DNA from: an uncultured Parasphingopyxis sp.
Lineage (GTDB): Bacteria > Pseudomonadota > Alphaproteobacteria > Sphingomonadales > Sphingomonadaceae
Assembly (NCBI RefSeq): GCF_937129435.1
Contig: NZ_CAKZNF010000004.1
Location: forward strand, 90,680 to 154,679
Length of the DNA: 64,000 nucleotides
Direction: 5' to 3'
The position numbers and the translations under genes were made by a program. This document shows, piece after piece, positions 1-7,916 of the stretch (within the stretch, counting starts at the first letter, position 1; every line of letters begins with the position of its first letter). The notes beneath the pieces were generated by a model. The model worked only from the letters and a program-made list of their open reading frames with translations. It did no database searches and was not told the DNA's origin.

Positions 1-913
1 TCGCGCCCGCTTCCTCGCGCGCCGCTTTCGTCAGATATTGCGGCGTCCGGATGCCCGCGACCACGTCCTCGCCCTGCGCGTTGATCAGCCATTCGCCGTA
101 ATACGCTTTATCGCCGGTCGAAGGATCGCGCGTGAAGGCGACGCCGGTGGCGCTGGTCTCGCCCATATTGCCGAACACCATCGCCTGCACGTTCACCGCC
201 GTGCCCCAGCCGCCCGGAATGTCGTTGATCCGGCGATAGATTTTCGCGCGCTCGGCATTCCACGATCCGAACACCGCGCCGACCGCGCCCCAAAGCTGGT
301 CGTGCGCGTCCTGCGGGAACGGCTCGCCCTGCTCGTCGAGCGTGATCTTCTTGTATTCGCCGACCAGCGCCTGCCAGTCCTCCGCCGTCATCTCGGTATC
401 GAGATGATAGCCCTTGTCCTCCTTGGCGATCTCGAGCGCTTCCTCATAGACGCCGTGATCGAGGCCGAGGACGACATCGGCGTACATCTGGATGAAGCGG
501 CGATAGCTGTCCCAGGCGAAGCGGGCATCGTCGGCCTTCTTCGCCAGCCCCTCGACCGTCTCGTCGTTGAGGCCGAGGTTGAGCACCGTGTCCATCATCC
601 CCGGCATCGACACGCGCGCGCCGGAACGAACCGAGACGAGCAACGGATCGCTCGCATCGCCGAAGGTCTTGCCCGTCACCTGCTCGATATGGGCGATGCC
701 GTCGGCGACCTGCTCGCGCAGTTCGTCGGGGAACACCTCGCCCTCGTCATAATAGCGCGTGCACATCTCGGTCGAGATGGTGAAGCCGGGCGGAACCGGC
801 AGGCCGATCGAGGCCATCTCGGCAAGGTTCGCCCCCTTGCCGCCGAGCAGGTTCTTGTCGCCGGTGCCGCCATCGGCAACACCGCCGCCGAAACGATAGA
901 CATATTGGGTCAT
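1..913 (-). CDS. ppdK: Pyruvate, phosphate dikinase, N-terminal part (runs off the window)
   Basis: Interconverts pyruvate, ATP and phosphate with phosphoenolpyruvate, AMP and pyrophosphate in the cytoplasm. The visible 304 residues are the N-terminal ATP-grasp nucleotide-binding domain, with [10 protein letters not shown] near residues 24-33 and [15 protein letters not shown] near 95-109, both typical of the family. The swivelling phosphohistidine domain and the C-terminal PEP/pyruvate barrel lie beyond the left edge. The ATG overlaps the stop of the upstream membrane-protein gene by 4 bp (ATGA), so translation is probably coupled. It appears to be the last gene of a glyQ-glyS-membrane protein-ppdK run. 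Nothing suggests damage in the visible part. Confidence 0.95.
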   Translation of the reverse strand, partial: MTQYVYRFGGGVADGGTGDKNLLGGKGANLAEMASIGLPVPPGFTISTEMCTRYYDEGEVFPDELREQVADGIAHIEQVTGKTFGDASDPLLVSVRSGARVSMPGMMDTVLNLGLNDETVEGLAKKADDARFAWDSYRRFIQMYADVVLGLDHGVYEEALEIAKEDKGYHLDTEMTAEDWQALVGEYKKITLDEQGEPFPQDAHDQLWGAVGAVFGSWNAERAKIYRRINDIPGGWGTAVNVQAMVFGNMGETSATGVAFTRDPSTGDKAYYGEWLINAQGEDVVAGIRTPQYLTKAAREEAGA

Positions 914-1386
914 GCAGTCGGTATTCCTGTCTGCGGCCCGCGCCGGGCGGACCATTGTTCCATCACGGCATGCGCCAGCTTGCCATAGAAAACGATCGGC
1001 CGCGAATAGCCGCGCACACGCGCCTTCGCCTTCTTCCACACGAGTGCCGTCCCCGGTTCGACCCGCTCGAACTCATCCCAGCGAAGGTGCAGCATGGGAT
1101 GAAAGGCGCTGAACGGAAAGCCGGGGCGCAGGAAGAGGCCGCTATGATGCACCCAGGCCTTGATGATGTTCGAATAGTTGAGCGGGAAAAACAATCCGTC
1201 GCCAAAGGTCAGCGTCTGCCCGCGCAGGTGCACGGCATCGGCGGGCGGCTCCAGCGGCACGCGGCGCTCGCGGATGAGCTTCTTCCAGCCCAAAGTCGCG
1301 ATCACCCAGATGACGAACGTCCATATCGCGGCGAAGACGAGCAGAAAGCCCGGTATGATGACGATGAGCAGCCCGGCCCCTTCCAT
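910..1386 (-). CDS. Small membrane-anchored protein of unknown function
   Basis: A 158-residue protein that I do not recognise. An N-terminal hydrophobic stretch (about residues 5-33) predicts one membrane segment, followed by a basic patch (KKLIRERR) that would stay in the cytoplasm, and a soluble domain rich in aromatic residues ([23 protein letters not shown]). It starts 15 bp after the glyS stop and overlaps the ppdK start by 4 bp, so it sits tightly in that transcription unit. The conserved look of the C-terminal half suggests a real family, possibly a PH-like fold, but that is a guess from the pattern of hydrophobic strands. Confidence 0.75.
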   Translation of the reverse strand: MEGAGLLIVIIPGFLLVFAAIWTFVIWVIATLGWKKLIRERRVPLEPPADAVHLRGQTLTFGDGLFFPLNYSNIIKAWVHHSGLFLRPGFPFSAFHPMLHLRWDEFERVEPGTALVWKKAKARVRGYSRPIVFYGKLAHAVMEQWSARRGPQTGIPTA

Positions 1387-1401
1387 GCCCCATCCCCGCT
1401 G

Positions 1402-3777
1402 TCAGCCTTCGATCTTCGAGAAATCGGCAACCCGGTGCACGGCGTCGCGGAACCGCGCGAGCAGACCGAGCCGGGCGGCGCGCTTGGCCGGATCGTCGTC
1501 GTTGACGGTGACGCTTTCGAAAAAGGCGTCGATCGGCGCGCGCAACTTGGCGAGCGCGGACATGGCGGCGGCGAAGTCCTCCGCCGCGATGGCGCTGTCG
1601 GCCTCGGGCTCGACGGTGGCTAGCGCCTCGCGGAGCAGCGCTTCGGCGGGCTCAGGGTCGTAAGCGGCGTCGGTCGACTCCCACTCCTCCTTTTTGAGGA
1701 TATTCGCTGCGCGCTTGTACCCGGCGAGGAGATTGGTGCCGTCGGCGGTCTTGAGGAAATCCTGCAAGGCATGGACGCGGGCGAGCAGCCGAACGAGATC
1801 GTCCTCGCCGCCGAGCGCGAACACCGCGTCGATCAGGTCGTGACGAACGCCGGCCCCGCGTTGCTGGACTTTGAGGCGGTCGGCGAAGAAGTCGATCAAA
1901 GCTTGATCGTTCCGCCTCAACGTGACGACTGTCTCGGGACTCCTGTTTTCCAGTTCCTCGACAAAATTCTCCATACTTTCTGCACGAACAATCGGGTCGA
2001 TGGATCTTGGCGTCATACGCCCAAACAGTGCCTGAAGCATCGGCGTGTCAGCAATCTGGTTGAACCAACCCGCATCGCTTGAGTGAATGGCCCAGAACAA
2101 CCAGCGCTCGCTTATTCCATTTAGCGCGAAGCGCAGTTCATTCTGTTGCAATAGACCGAGGTTTCCCAAACCTGCCCGACGCAGTGCAAACGGATCCTTC
2201 GACCCAGTTGGTGTGTCGCCGCTCAGGAAAAAGCCAATTAGGCTATCAAACTTGTCCGCCAAACTCACCGCCACCGTCACGGGCGCGGTGGGCACCTCGT
2301 CGCCCTGCCCGACCGGCTTATAGTGGTCGCGGATCGCGGCGGCGACTTCGGGGTCGAGGCCTTCGGCTTCGGCATAATAGCCGCCCATGATGCCCTGCAG
2401 GTCGGGGAACTCGCCGACCATGCCGGTGACGAGATCGGCCTTGGCGAGCCGGGCGGCGGTTTCCGCCTTGTCGGCGAGGGCCGCAATTTCGGCATCGCTT
2501 ACCTCGTCATTCCCGCGAAGGCGGGAATCCATCTCCGGCGGCTGGGGCTGGATTCCCGCCTTCGCGGGAATGACGATGCGTTCTTCCACCAGCCAGCGCG
2601 CCAGCTTCGCGACGCGGTCGACCTTGTCGGCGACGGTGCCAAGCTTCTCGTGAAACACGATCTCGCCGAGCTTTTCGGCATGCTGCTCCAGCGTCTTCTG
2701 CCGGTCCTGCTGCCAGAAAAATTGCGCGTCGGAGAGCCGCGCGGCGAGCACCTTTTCATTGCCCGCGACGACGCCTGCGCCGCCGTCCTTCGCCTCGATA
2801 TTCGCGGTGCAGATGAAATTCGGCGCCAAGTCCCCCTCCCGCTTGCGGGAGGGGTTAGGGGTGGGCTTTTCGCCATCCTCGGACCCACCCCCGGCCCCTC
2901 CCGCAAGCGGGAGGGGGGTGCGGCAGATGAAATATTTCTGGTTGATCCGCGCGGTGAGCTGGATGACCTCTTCGGGCAGCTCCAGATACGCCCTGTCGAA
3001 ACCGCCGAGCAGCGGGACCGGCCATTCGGTGAGGCCGGCATTCTCGATCACCAGCCCCGTATCGTGGACGCGCTCCAGCCCGGCCGCCTTCGCCACGGCA
3101 TCGCCTTGCTCGCGGACGATCCCCTCGCGCTCCTCATGGTCGACGATGACATGGCAGGCGCGCAGCTTTTCGGCATAGTCGTCGGCGCTGCCGATCGTGA
3201 TCGGGCCGCTGTGGTGGAAGCGGTGTCCCACGGTGTCGAAGCCCGACACCACGCCATCGATTTCGCACGGCACGAGGTCCTCGCCGAGGATCGCGACAAT
3301 GCCCTGCAACGGCCGCACCCAGCGCAGGCTTTCGCTGCTCTGCGACGCCGCGCCCCAGCGCATCGATTTGGGCCAGGGAAAGGCGCGAACGATCTTCGGG
3401 ATCGCCTCGCCGAGCACGTCTTTCGTCGCGCGGCCCGGCGTATCGATCACCGCGTAGAGGAAAATGCCCTTCTTCTCCTCGCGCTCCTCAAGCTGATCGC
3501 GCGTGAGCCCAGCGCCGCGCAGAAAGCCCTCGATCGCCTTGTCCGGCGCATCGGCGCGCGGCCCGCGGCGTTCCTCGCTGACAGCCTCGGTTTCGAGCGG
3601 CAGTCCGCGCGCGATCAGCGCGAGCCGGCGGGGGGTGGACCAGACGCTGATGCTCTCGGCCTTCAGCCCCGCCTCGTCCATCTGCTCCGAGAACAGCCGC
3701 GCGAGATCCTCTCGCGCTTTCTTCTGCATCCGCGCCGGTATCTCTTCCGAGAGGAGTTCGAGGAGGAAATCGGTCAC
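1402..3777 (-). CDS. glyS: Glycyl-tRNA synthetase beta subunit, with two in-frame palindromic insertions
   Basis: Beta subunit of the heterotetrameric bacterial glycyl-tRNA synthetase, which charges tRNA-Gly. It begins FLLELLSEEIPARM as the family does, has GMVGEFPDLQGIMGGYYA in the HD-like region, and ends in the anticodon-binding region. I take the GTG at 3777 as start because AAGGAGG lies 6 bases upstream; a TTG at 3819 would only add repeat-derived residues. At 791 residues it is about 100 longer than usual. Two segments explain much of this: residues about 287-315, encoded by the palindrome at 2831-2918, and about 401-424, encoded by the one at 2505-2575. Both keep the frame open. Positions 1880-2260 have lower GC and different codon use from the rest. 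glyQ lies upstream in the same direction. Confidence 0.97.
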   Translation of the reverse strand: MTDFLLELLSEEIPARMQKKAREDLARLFSEQMDEAGLKAESISVWSTPRRLALIARGLPLETEAVSEERRGPRADAPDKAIEGFLRGAGLTRDQLEEREEKKGIFLYAVIDTPGRATKDVLGEAIPKIVRAFPWPKSMRWGAASQSSESLRWVRPLQGIVAILGEDLVPCEIDGVVSGFDTVGHRFHHSGPITIGSADDYAEKLRACHVIVDHEEREGIVREQGDAVAKAAGLERVHDTGLVIENAGLTEWPVPLLGGFDRAYLELPEEVIQLTARINQKYFICRTPLPLAGGAGGGSEDGEKPTPNPSRKREGDLAPNFICTANIEAKDGGAGVVAGNEKVLAARLSDAQFFWQQDRQKTLEQHAEKLGEIVFHEKLGTVADKVDRVAKLARWLVEERIVIPAKAGIQPQPPEMDSRLRGNDEVSDAEIAALADKAETAARLAKADLVTGMVGEFPDLQGIMGGYYAEAEGLDPEVAAAIRDHYKPVGQGDEVPTAPVTVAVSLADKFDSLIGFFLSGDTPTGSKDPFALRRAGLGNLGLLQQNELRFALNGISERWLFWAIHSSDAGWFNQIADTPMLQALFGRMTPRSIDPIVRAESMENFVEELENRSPETVVTLRRNDQALIDFFADRLKVQQRGAGVRHDLIDAVFALGGEDDLVRLLARVHALQDFLKTADGTNLLAGYKRAANILKKEEWESTDAAYDPEPAEALLREALATVEPEADSAIAAEDFAAAMSALAKLRAPIDAFFESVTVNDDDPAKRAARLGLLARFRDAVHRVADFSKIEG
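2505..2575. repeat. Palindromic element, type B, in frame inside glyS
   Basis: Inverted repeat whose arms read CGTCATTCCCGCGAAGGCGG and its complement, each followed inward by GAATCCA/TGGATTC. The arms match nearly perfectly over about 25 bases. Read in the glyS frame it encodes VIPAKAGIQ ... MDSRLRGNDE, a peptide pair typical of this repeat class. The same element is in ileS at 8946-9033. Confidence 0.9.
2831..2918. repeat. Palindromic element, type A, in frame inside glyS
   Basis: Arms CCCCCTCCCGCTTGCGGGAG and CTCCCGCAAGCGGGAGGGGG, each itself a hairpin, with inner GGGGTGGG/CCCACCCC pairing. In the glyS frame it encodes PLPLAGGAGGG ... PTPNPSRKREG, replacing a short loop between NQKYFICRT and LAPNFICTANIEA. 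Related copies are at 9474-9588 in ileS and 27877-27982 between genes. Confidence 0.9.
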
Positions 3778-3794
3778 GCCAAGCCTCCTTCGCG

Positions 3795-3852
3795 GCTTCG
3801 CGTCTTTGCGTGAGTCCAATTTGATTCACGCGAAGACGCGAAGACGCAAAGA
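3795..3852. repeat. Palindromic repeat between glyQ and glyS (type J)
   Basis: An inverted repeat with arms of the form TTCGCGTCTTTGCGTGA and TCACGCGAAGACGCGAAG around a short AT-rich centre (CCAATTTGAT). Translated it gives the KTRRR-type peptides common to this repeat class. It fills the gap between glyQ and glyS and ends just upstream of the glyS Shine-Dalgarno sequence. Confidence 0.75.
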
Positions 3853-3883
3853 AGAGGTTGGAGTGCCTGCGGCGCTATCGTGC

Positions 3884-4813
3884 TCACGCCGCCCACCCGT
3901 GTTTTTCCATATGCGCCTTGCACGAACCCACGGCGAGGTCGCGGACGCGGCCGATATAGGCTTGGCGTTCGGCGACCGAGATCACGCCGCGCGCCTGGAG
4001 CAGGTTGAAGATGTGGCTCGCCTTGATCGCCTGGTCATAGGCGGCGAGCGGAACGTCGTTTTCGATGCAATTGCGGCACTCGGCGGCGGCGTCCTTGAAC
4101 CATTGGAACAGCTGTTCGGTCGTCGCGACCTCGAAATTGAATTTCGAGAATTGTTTCTCGTTTTCGAGGAAGACGTCGCCATAGCTCACGCCCTCATCGT
4201 TGAACGCGAGGTCGTAGACATTGTCGACACCCTGGATGTACATCGCCAGCCGCTCGAGCCCGTAGGTCAGCTCGCCCGATACGGGCTTGCAGTCGAAACC
4301 GCCCACCTGCTGAAAGTAGGTGAACTGCGTCACCTCCATCCCGTCGCACCAGACTTCCCAGCCCAGCCCCCAGGCGCCGAGCGTCGGCGATTCCCAGTCA
4401 TCCTCGACGAACCGAATATCGTGTTTCAGCGGGTCGATGCCGATCGCGACGAGGCTGTCGAGATAGAGCTGCTGCAGGTCGGGCGGGCTCGGCTTCAGGA
4501 TCACCTGGTACTGGTAATAATGCTGAAGGCGGTTCGGGTTTTCGCCATAGCGGCCGTCGGTCGGGCGGCGGCAGGGCTGGACATAGGCCGCCTTCCACGG
4601 ATCGGGGCCGAGCGCGCGCAGCGTCGTCGCCGGGTGAAACGTGCCCGCGCCCATTTCGAGGTCATAGGGCTGCAGGATCACGCACCCCCGCTCGCTCCAG
4701 TAATCGTGGAGCGTGAGGATCAGTCGCTGGAAACTGAGCGGTGTGTCGCCCAAGGCAAGGCCTTTCGCATCTGCGGAAAATCGTCGGGCGCGGATTGCCG
4801 CAGGCACGGCCAT
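3884..4813 (-). CDS. glyQ: Glycyl-tRNA synthetase alpha subunit
   Basis: Catalytic alpha subunit that activates glycine and pairs with GlyS. Class II synthetase features are clear: [12 protein letters not shown] at the start, [19 protein letters not shown], the tract [18 protein letters not shown] with the motif 2 arginines, and [22 protein letters not shown] near the C-terminus. At 309 residues it is slightly longer than most because of about 20 extra N-terminal residues before PLSFQRL, so the true start may be a TTG or other codon inside. It is divergent from the first TraB/GumN gene, whose start is 57 bases away. Confidence 0.96.
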   Translation of the reverse strand: MAVPAAIRARRFSADAKGLALGDTPLSFQRLILTLHDYWSERGCVILQPYDLEMGAGTFHPATTLRALGPDPWKAAYVQPCRRPTDGRYGENPNRLQHYYQYQVILKPSPPDLQQLYLDSLVAIGIDPLKHDIRFVEDDWESPTLGAWGLGWEVWCDGMEVTQFTYFQQVGGFDCKPVSGELTYGLERLAMYIQGVDNVYDLAFNDEGVSYGDVFLENEKQFSKFNFEVATTEQLFQWFKDAAAECRNCIENDVPLAAYDQAIKASHIFNLLQARGVISVAERQAYIGRVRDLAVGSCKAHMEKHGWAA

Positions 4814-4869
4814 GGGTCAAGCGCGCTGCCCCCTGTTCTCCCGTGGCGAGCCGGTATAGATTGCATCAC

Positions 4870-5766
4870 ATGCTCGTTTTCCTGCGATTACTGGCTCTGG
4901 TCGTCGCGCCGCTGTTCCTGCTCGCTTCGTGCGGCGGCGGGGAGCCGGACGAACCGGAGATGGTCGAGGCCACGCCCGCGCTCTGGGAAATCGCGGACGA
5001 GGATACCACGATCTATGTTTTCGGCACCTACCACCTGCTGCCGGACAATGTGGCCTGGTTTGCCGGGCCGGTGCGCGAAGCGTTCGAGGCGAGCGACCAG
5101 CTCGTCATCGACCATCTCGCGCCGCAGGACGCCAACCGGCAGCTCGAAGGCTTCGCGCCGGCGCGTGACGGCCAGCCGCTCTCCGCCAGGCTCTCGCCCG
5201 AATATAACGAGCGCTTCGACGCACTGATCGAGCGGTACGATATCGACCGGGCGGCGATCGACGGCGCCGATCCCTGGTTCGCGGCGATGACGCTGTCGCT
5301 GCTCGAACATCGCGCTATCGGTCTGGACGACGAGAACGACGCCGAATTCGCGCTGATCCGCGCCGCGGGCGAAGCGGGCAAGTTCGTCGTCAAACGCGAA
5401 GGCTATCGCGACCGGCTGCGCTTTCTCGACGGGCTGTCGACCGCAGTGCAGACCGAAATGCTCGAAGCGGCGATCGAACGGATCGAAACGTTGCGCGAAG
5501 ACCATGCCGCCCTGCTGGAGAGCTGGGCATCGGGCGATATCGATGCCTTCGCCGCCCGCGCCCAATCGGAATATGACGACCGGCCCGAACTTCGCGAGGC
5601 CTATCTGACCGGGATCAACACGGCATGGGCCGGCTGGATCGCCGAGCGGCTCGACCGGCCCGGCACCGTCTTCATCGCCATCGATGTAGTGCGGCTCGGC
5701 GGCGACGGCAGCATCATCGAGATGTTGGCCGCGCGCGACATTTCCGCCCGCCGGATGCCGGAATAA
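4870..5766 (+). CDS. TraB/GumN-family lipoprotein, first of three, with degenerate motifs
   Basis: A 298-residue member of the TraB/GumN (PF01963) family, related to Tiki proteins, which are described as metalloproteases using two GxxH motifs and a glutamate. The start at 4870 gives a lipoprotein signal with lipobox LLASC (Cys21), so it should be anchored in an envelope membrane. The first motif GTYH is present at residues 52-55. The expected glutamate after the next strand is Asp (QLVIDHL where the paralogues have LVLE), and the C-terminal GAxHLxG motif is replaced by IDVVRLGGDG, losing the second histidine. It is followed by two better-conserved paralogues on the same strand. A structural or regulatory role, rather than catalysis, is my inference. 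Confidence 0.88.
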   Translation: MLVFLRLLALVVAPLFLLASCGGGEPDEPEMVEATPALWEIADEDTTIYVFGTYHLLPDNVAWFAGPVREAFEASDQLVIDHLAPQDANRQLEGFAPARDGQPLSARLSPEYNERFDALIERYDIDRAAIDGADPWFAAMTLSLLEHRAIGLDDENDAEFALIRAAGEAGKFVVKREGYRDRLRFLDGLSTAVQTEMLEAAIERIETLREDHAALLESWASGDIDAFAARAQSEYDDRPELREAYLTGINTAWAGWIAERLDRPGTVFIAIDVVRLGGDGSIIEMLAARDISARRMPE

Positions 5767-5803
5767 TCCGCACGGTTCGGCATCACCCGCTTGCACGCAG
5801 CGA

Positions 5804-6763
5804 ATGCGGAGGCGATGGGGAGGCATGATCAAGTTTCTCCGGAACTTGCCGGCCATTGCCGCCCTCCTGCTGGCGACACCGGCGCTCGCAGTGCCTGCCG
5901 GCGAAAACGATCCCTCGCGCCTGATCGATGGCGATACCCAGCCTGCCGTCTGGCTTCTCGAGGACGACGATACGCGCATCTGGCTGTTCGGCACCAATCA
6001 TATCCTGCCGGCCGATTATCGCTGGCGCAGCGCGGAACTCGACGCGATCATCGCCGATGCCGACGAGCTGGTGCTCGAAGTGGCCGATGACAGCGAGGCC
6101 TATCTGAAGCCCGAGCGCTTCCTGCGCCTGATGACCGCCGATCAGCCGAGTCCGATCCTCCAGCGGATCAGCCCCGAATATCGCAACAATCTTCGCGCGA
6201 TCATCAAATATTCGGAGCTGACGATCGATGTGCTCGACACGCTCGAAACCTGGGCCGTGGCGTTCGTGTTGATGAGCATGTCCTACGAGCAATATTATGG
6301 CGTGCCGGGCGTCGACGGATCGATCGACGTGACGGGCGTCGAGGAAATCCTGACCGAGCGCTTCGAGGCGCAGGACAAGCCGGTCAGCGGCGTCGAGACG
6401 ACCATGGGGCAGCTCAATTTCTTCCGCAATCTGAGCGAAGACGGCCAGCGGCGCTTTCTCGAAGGCATGGTCGCCAACGGGCCCGAAGACGATGTCTCGG
6501 ACGAGGACGCAATCCTGGCGAACTGGCGGATCGGCAATGTCGCCGCGCTCGACGGCGAATGCGACGATCCGGAGAATTTTCCTGAAGAGGTACACAATGT
6601 CCTGCTGACCATGCGGAACGCCAATTGGACCGACTGGCTGATCGAGCGGCTGGACGAACCGGGCGATGTGCTGTTCGCCGTCGGCGCCTGCCATCTGGCC
6701 GGGCGCGAACGGGTTCAGGCGATGCTGGAACAGCGGGGATTCACGGCGCGGCGGGTGCACTAG
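5804..6763 (+). CDS. TraB/GumN-family protein, second of three, with signal peptide
   Basis: A 319-residue secreted TraB/GumN-family protein. An N-terminal signal peptide ending in ATPALA predicts export to the periplasm. GTNH follows in the first motif, LVLE carries the conserved glutamate, and GACHLAGRE is an intact second GxxH motif near the C-terminus, so it may bind metal, as proposed for the family. The start could instead be the ATG at 5825 (MIKFLRN), which leaves a tighter signal peptide but has GGGGAGG only one base upstream. It lies 37 bp after the first paralogue. Confidence 0.87.
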   Translation: MRRRWGGMIKFLRNLPAIAALLLATPALAVPAGENDPSRLIDGDTQPAVWLLEDDDTRIWLFGTNHILPADYRWRSAELDAIIADADELVLEVADDSEAYLKPERFLRLMTADQPSPILQRISPEYRNNLRAIIKYSELTIDVLDTLETWAVAFVLMSMSYEQYYGVPGVDGSIDVTGVEEILTERFEAQDKPVSGVETTMGQLNFFRNLSEDGQRRFLEGMVANGPEDDVSDEDAILANWRIGNVAALDGECDDPENFPEEVHNVLLTMRNANWTDWLIERLDEPGDVLFAVGACHLAGRERVQAMLEQRGFTARRVH

Positions 6764-6770
6764 CCTTCAA

Positions 6771-6889
6771 TTCCTCCCCGGCACGGGGAGGGGGACCGCC
6801 GAAGGCGGTGGAGGGGCAGCTCGCTAACGAGGGTGGCGCCCCTCCACCATGCTCCGCATGGTTCCCCTCCCCGTTCCGGGGAGGAATTT
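6771..6889. repeat. Palindromic element, type C, between TraB/GumN genes 2 and 3
   Basis: Ends read TTCCTCCCCGGCACGGGGAG and its near complement, with inner arms GGTGGAGGGGC and GCCCCTCCACC. Related copies lie at 58719-58849 and 59734-59864 in the GTA cluster. It begins 7 bases after a stop codon. Confidence 0.85.
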
Positions 6890-6934
6890 CTTCCCTCACT
6901 TTTCAAACACCCCTCCCTGCGCAATAGGGACCGC

Positions 6935-7837
6935 ATGAAAACCCTCACCACCATCGCCGCGCTGTTCGCGCTGTTTCTTTCCGCCTGCGCGCCGACCACG
7001 ACGGCCACCACCGCGCGCCCGGCCGGCGCCGCCGAAGGCCCGGCCATGTGGCGGGTTGCCGACGAGGACACGACAATCTGGCTGCTCGGCACGATCCATG
7101 CACTGCCGCAGGGCTATCAATGGCGCACGCCGGCCATCGACGACGCCATCGATGCGAGCGACGAGCTGGTCCTCGAAACCGTGCTTTCGGGCGATCCGGG
7201 CGAAGCGGCGGGGCTGCTGATGCGCTTCGGCGTATCGCCGAACCTGCCGCCGCTGGCGCAGCGCCTCCCCGCCGAAAGCCGCCCCGTGCTCGGCGCGATG
7301 ATCGCGCGCGGCAGCCTGCCTGAAAGCCTGCTCAACGGGCTGGAAAGCTGGGCGGCGGGGCTGATGCTCGTCGGCGTCACGCTCAGCGATCTCGACGTCA
7401 ATCCGAACAACGGCGTCGAGGAGCAGTTGCAGCAGCGCTTCCGCCTCGCCGAAAAGCCGATCAGCGGCATGGAGACCCCCGCCGCGCAGTTCGGCTATTT
7501 CGACGGGCTGAGCGAGGAGGCACAGCGCTTCTTCCTGACCACCATCGTGCAGGAGCCGGACGATGTCCGCAGCGAGTTCGCCGCGATGCTCGAAGCGTGG
7601 CGCGTCGGCGACGAAGCCGCGATCGCCGCGACCTTCGACGACGATCTCGTCATGTCGGACGAACTCCGCAACGCCCTCCTCACCCGCCGCAACGTCGATT
7701 GGGCCGGCCAGATCGCCGCCCGGCTCGACGAGCCCGGCACCGTGTTCGTCGCCGTCGGTGCCGGGCATCTGGTCGGCCGAGATTCCGTGCAGCACTTCTT
7801 GCAGCGGCGGGGGATCGAAGCGGTGCGGGTGCAGTAA
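6935..7837 (+). CDS. TraB/GumN-family lipoprotein, third of three
   Basis: A 300-residue TraB/GumN-family protein. The start at 6935 gives a lipoprotein signal with LFLSAC (lipobox LSAC). Both GxxH motifs are intact (GTIHALP near the N-terminus, GAGHLVGRD near the C-terminus), as is the glutamate in LVLETV. It shares WRVADEDTTIW with copy 1 (WEIADEDTTIY), so the cluster arose by tandem duplication. A palindromic element separates it from copy 2. The substrate is unknown. ileS follows on the same strand after about 80 bases. Confidence 0.88.
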   Translation: MKTLTTIAALFALFLSACAPTTTATTARPAGAAEGPAMWRVADEDTTIWLLGTIHALPQGYQWRTPAIDDAIDASDELVLETVLSGDPGEAAGLLMRFGVSPNLPPLAQRLPAESRPVLGAMIARGSLPESLLNGLESWAAGLMLVGVTLSDLDVNPNNGVEEQLQQRFRLAEKPISGMETPAAQFGYFDGLSEEAQRFFLTTIVQEPDDVRSEFAAMLEAWRVGDEAAIAATFDDDLVMSDELRNALLTRRNVDWAGQIAARLDEPGTVFVAVGAGHLVGRDSVQHFLQRRGIEAVRVQ

Positions 7838-7916
7838 GGGTCTTCCCTCCCGCAAGCGGTAGTGGAACTGAGAATCCCGCTGGACGCCCCCGCCCCTTCC
7901 CCCTACATCGCGCGCC

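Noticed and set aside
3777..3819. Upstream TTG start for glyS
   Set aside because: The extra 14 residues come from the intergenic palindrome, while the GTG at 3777 has a strong ribosome site and matches the family start.
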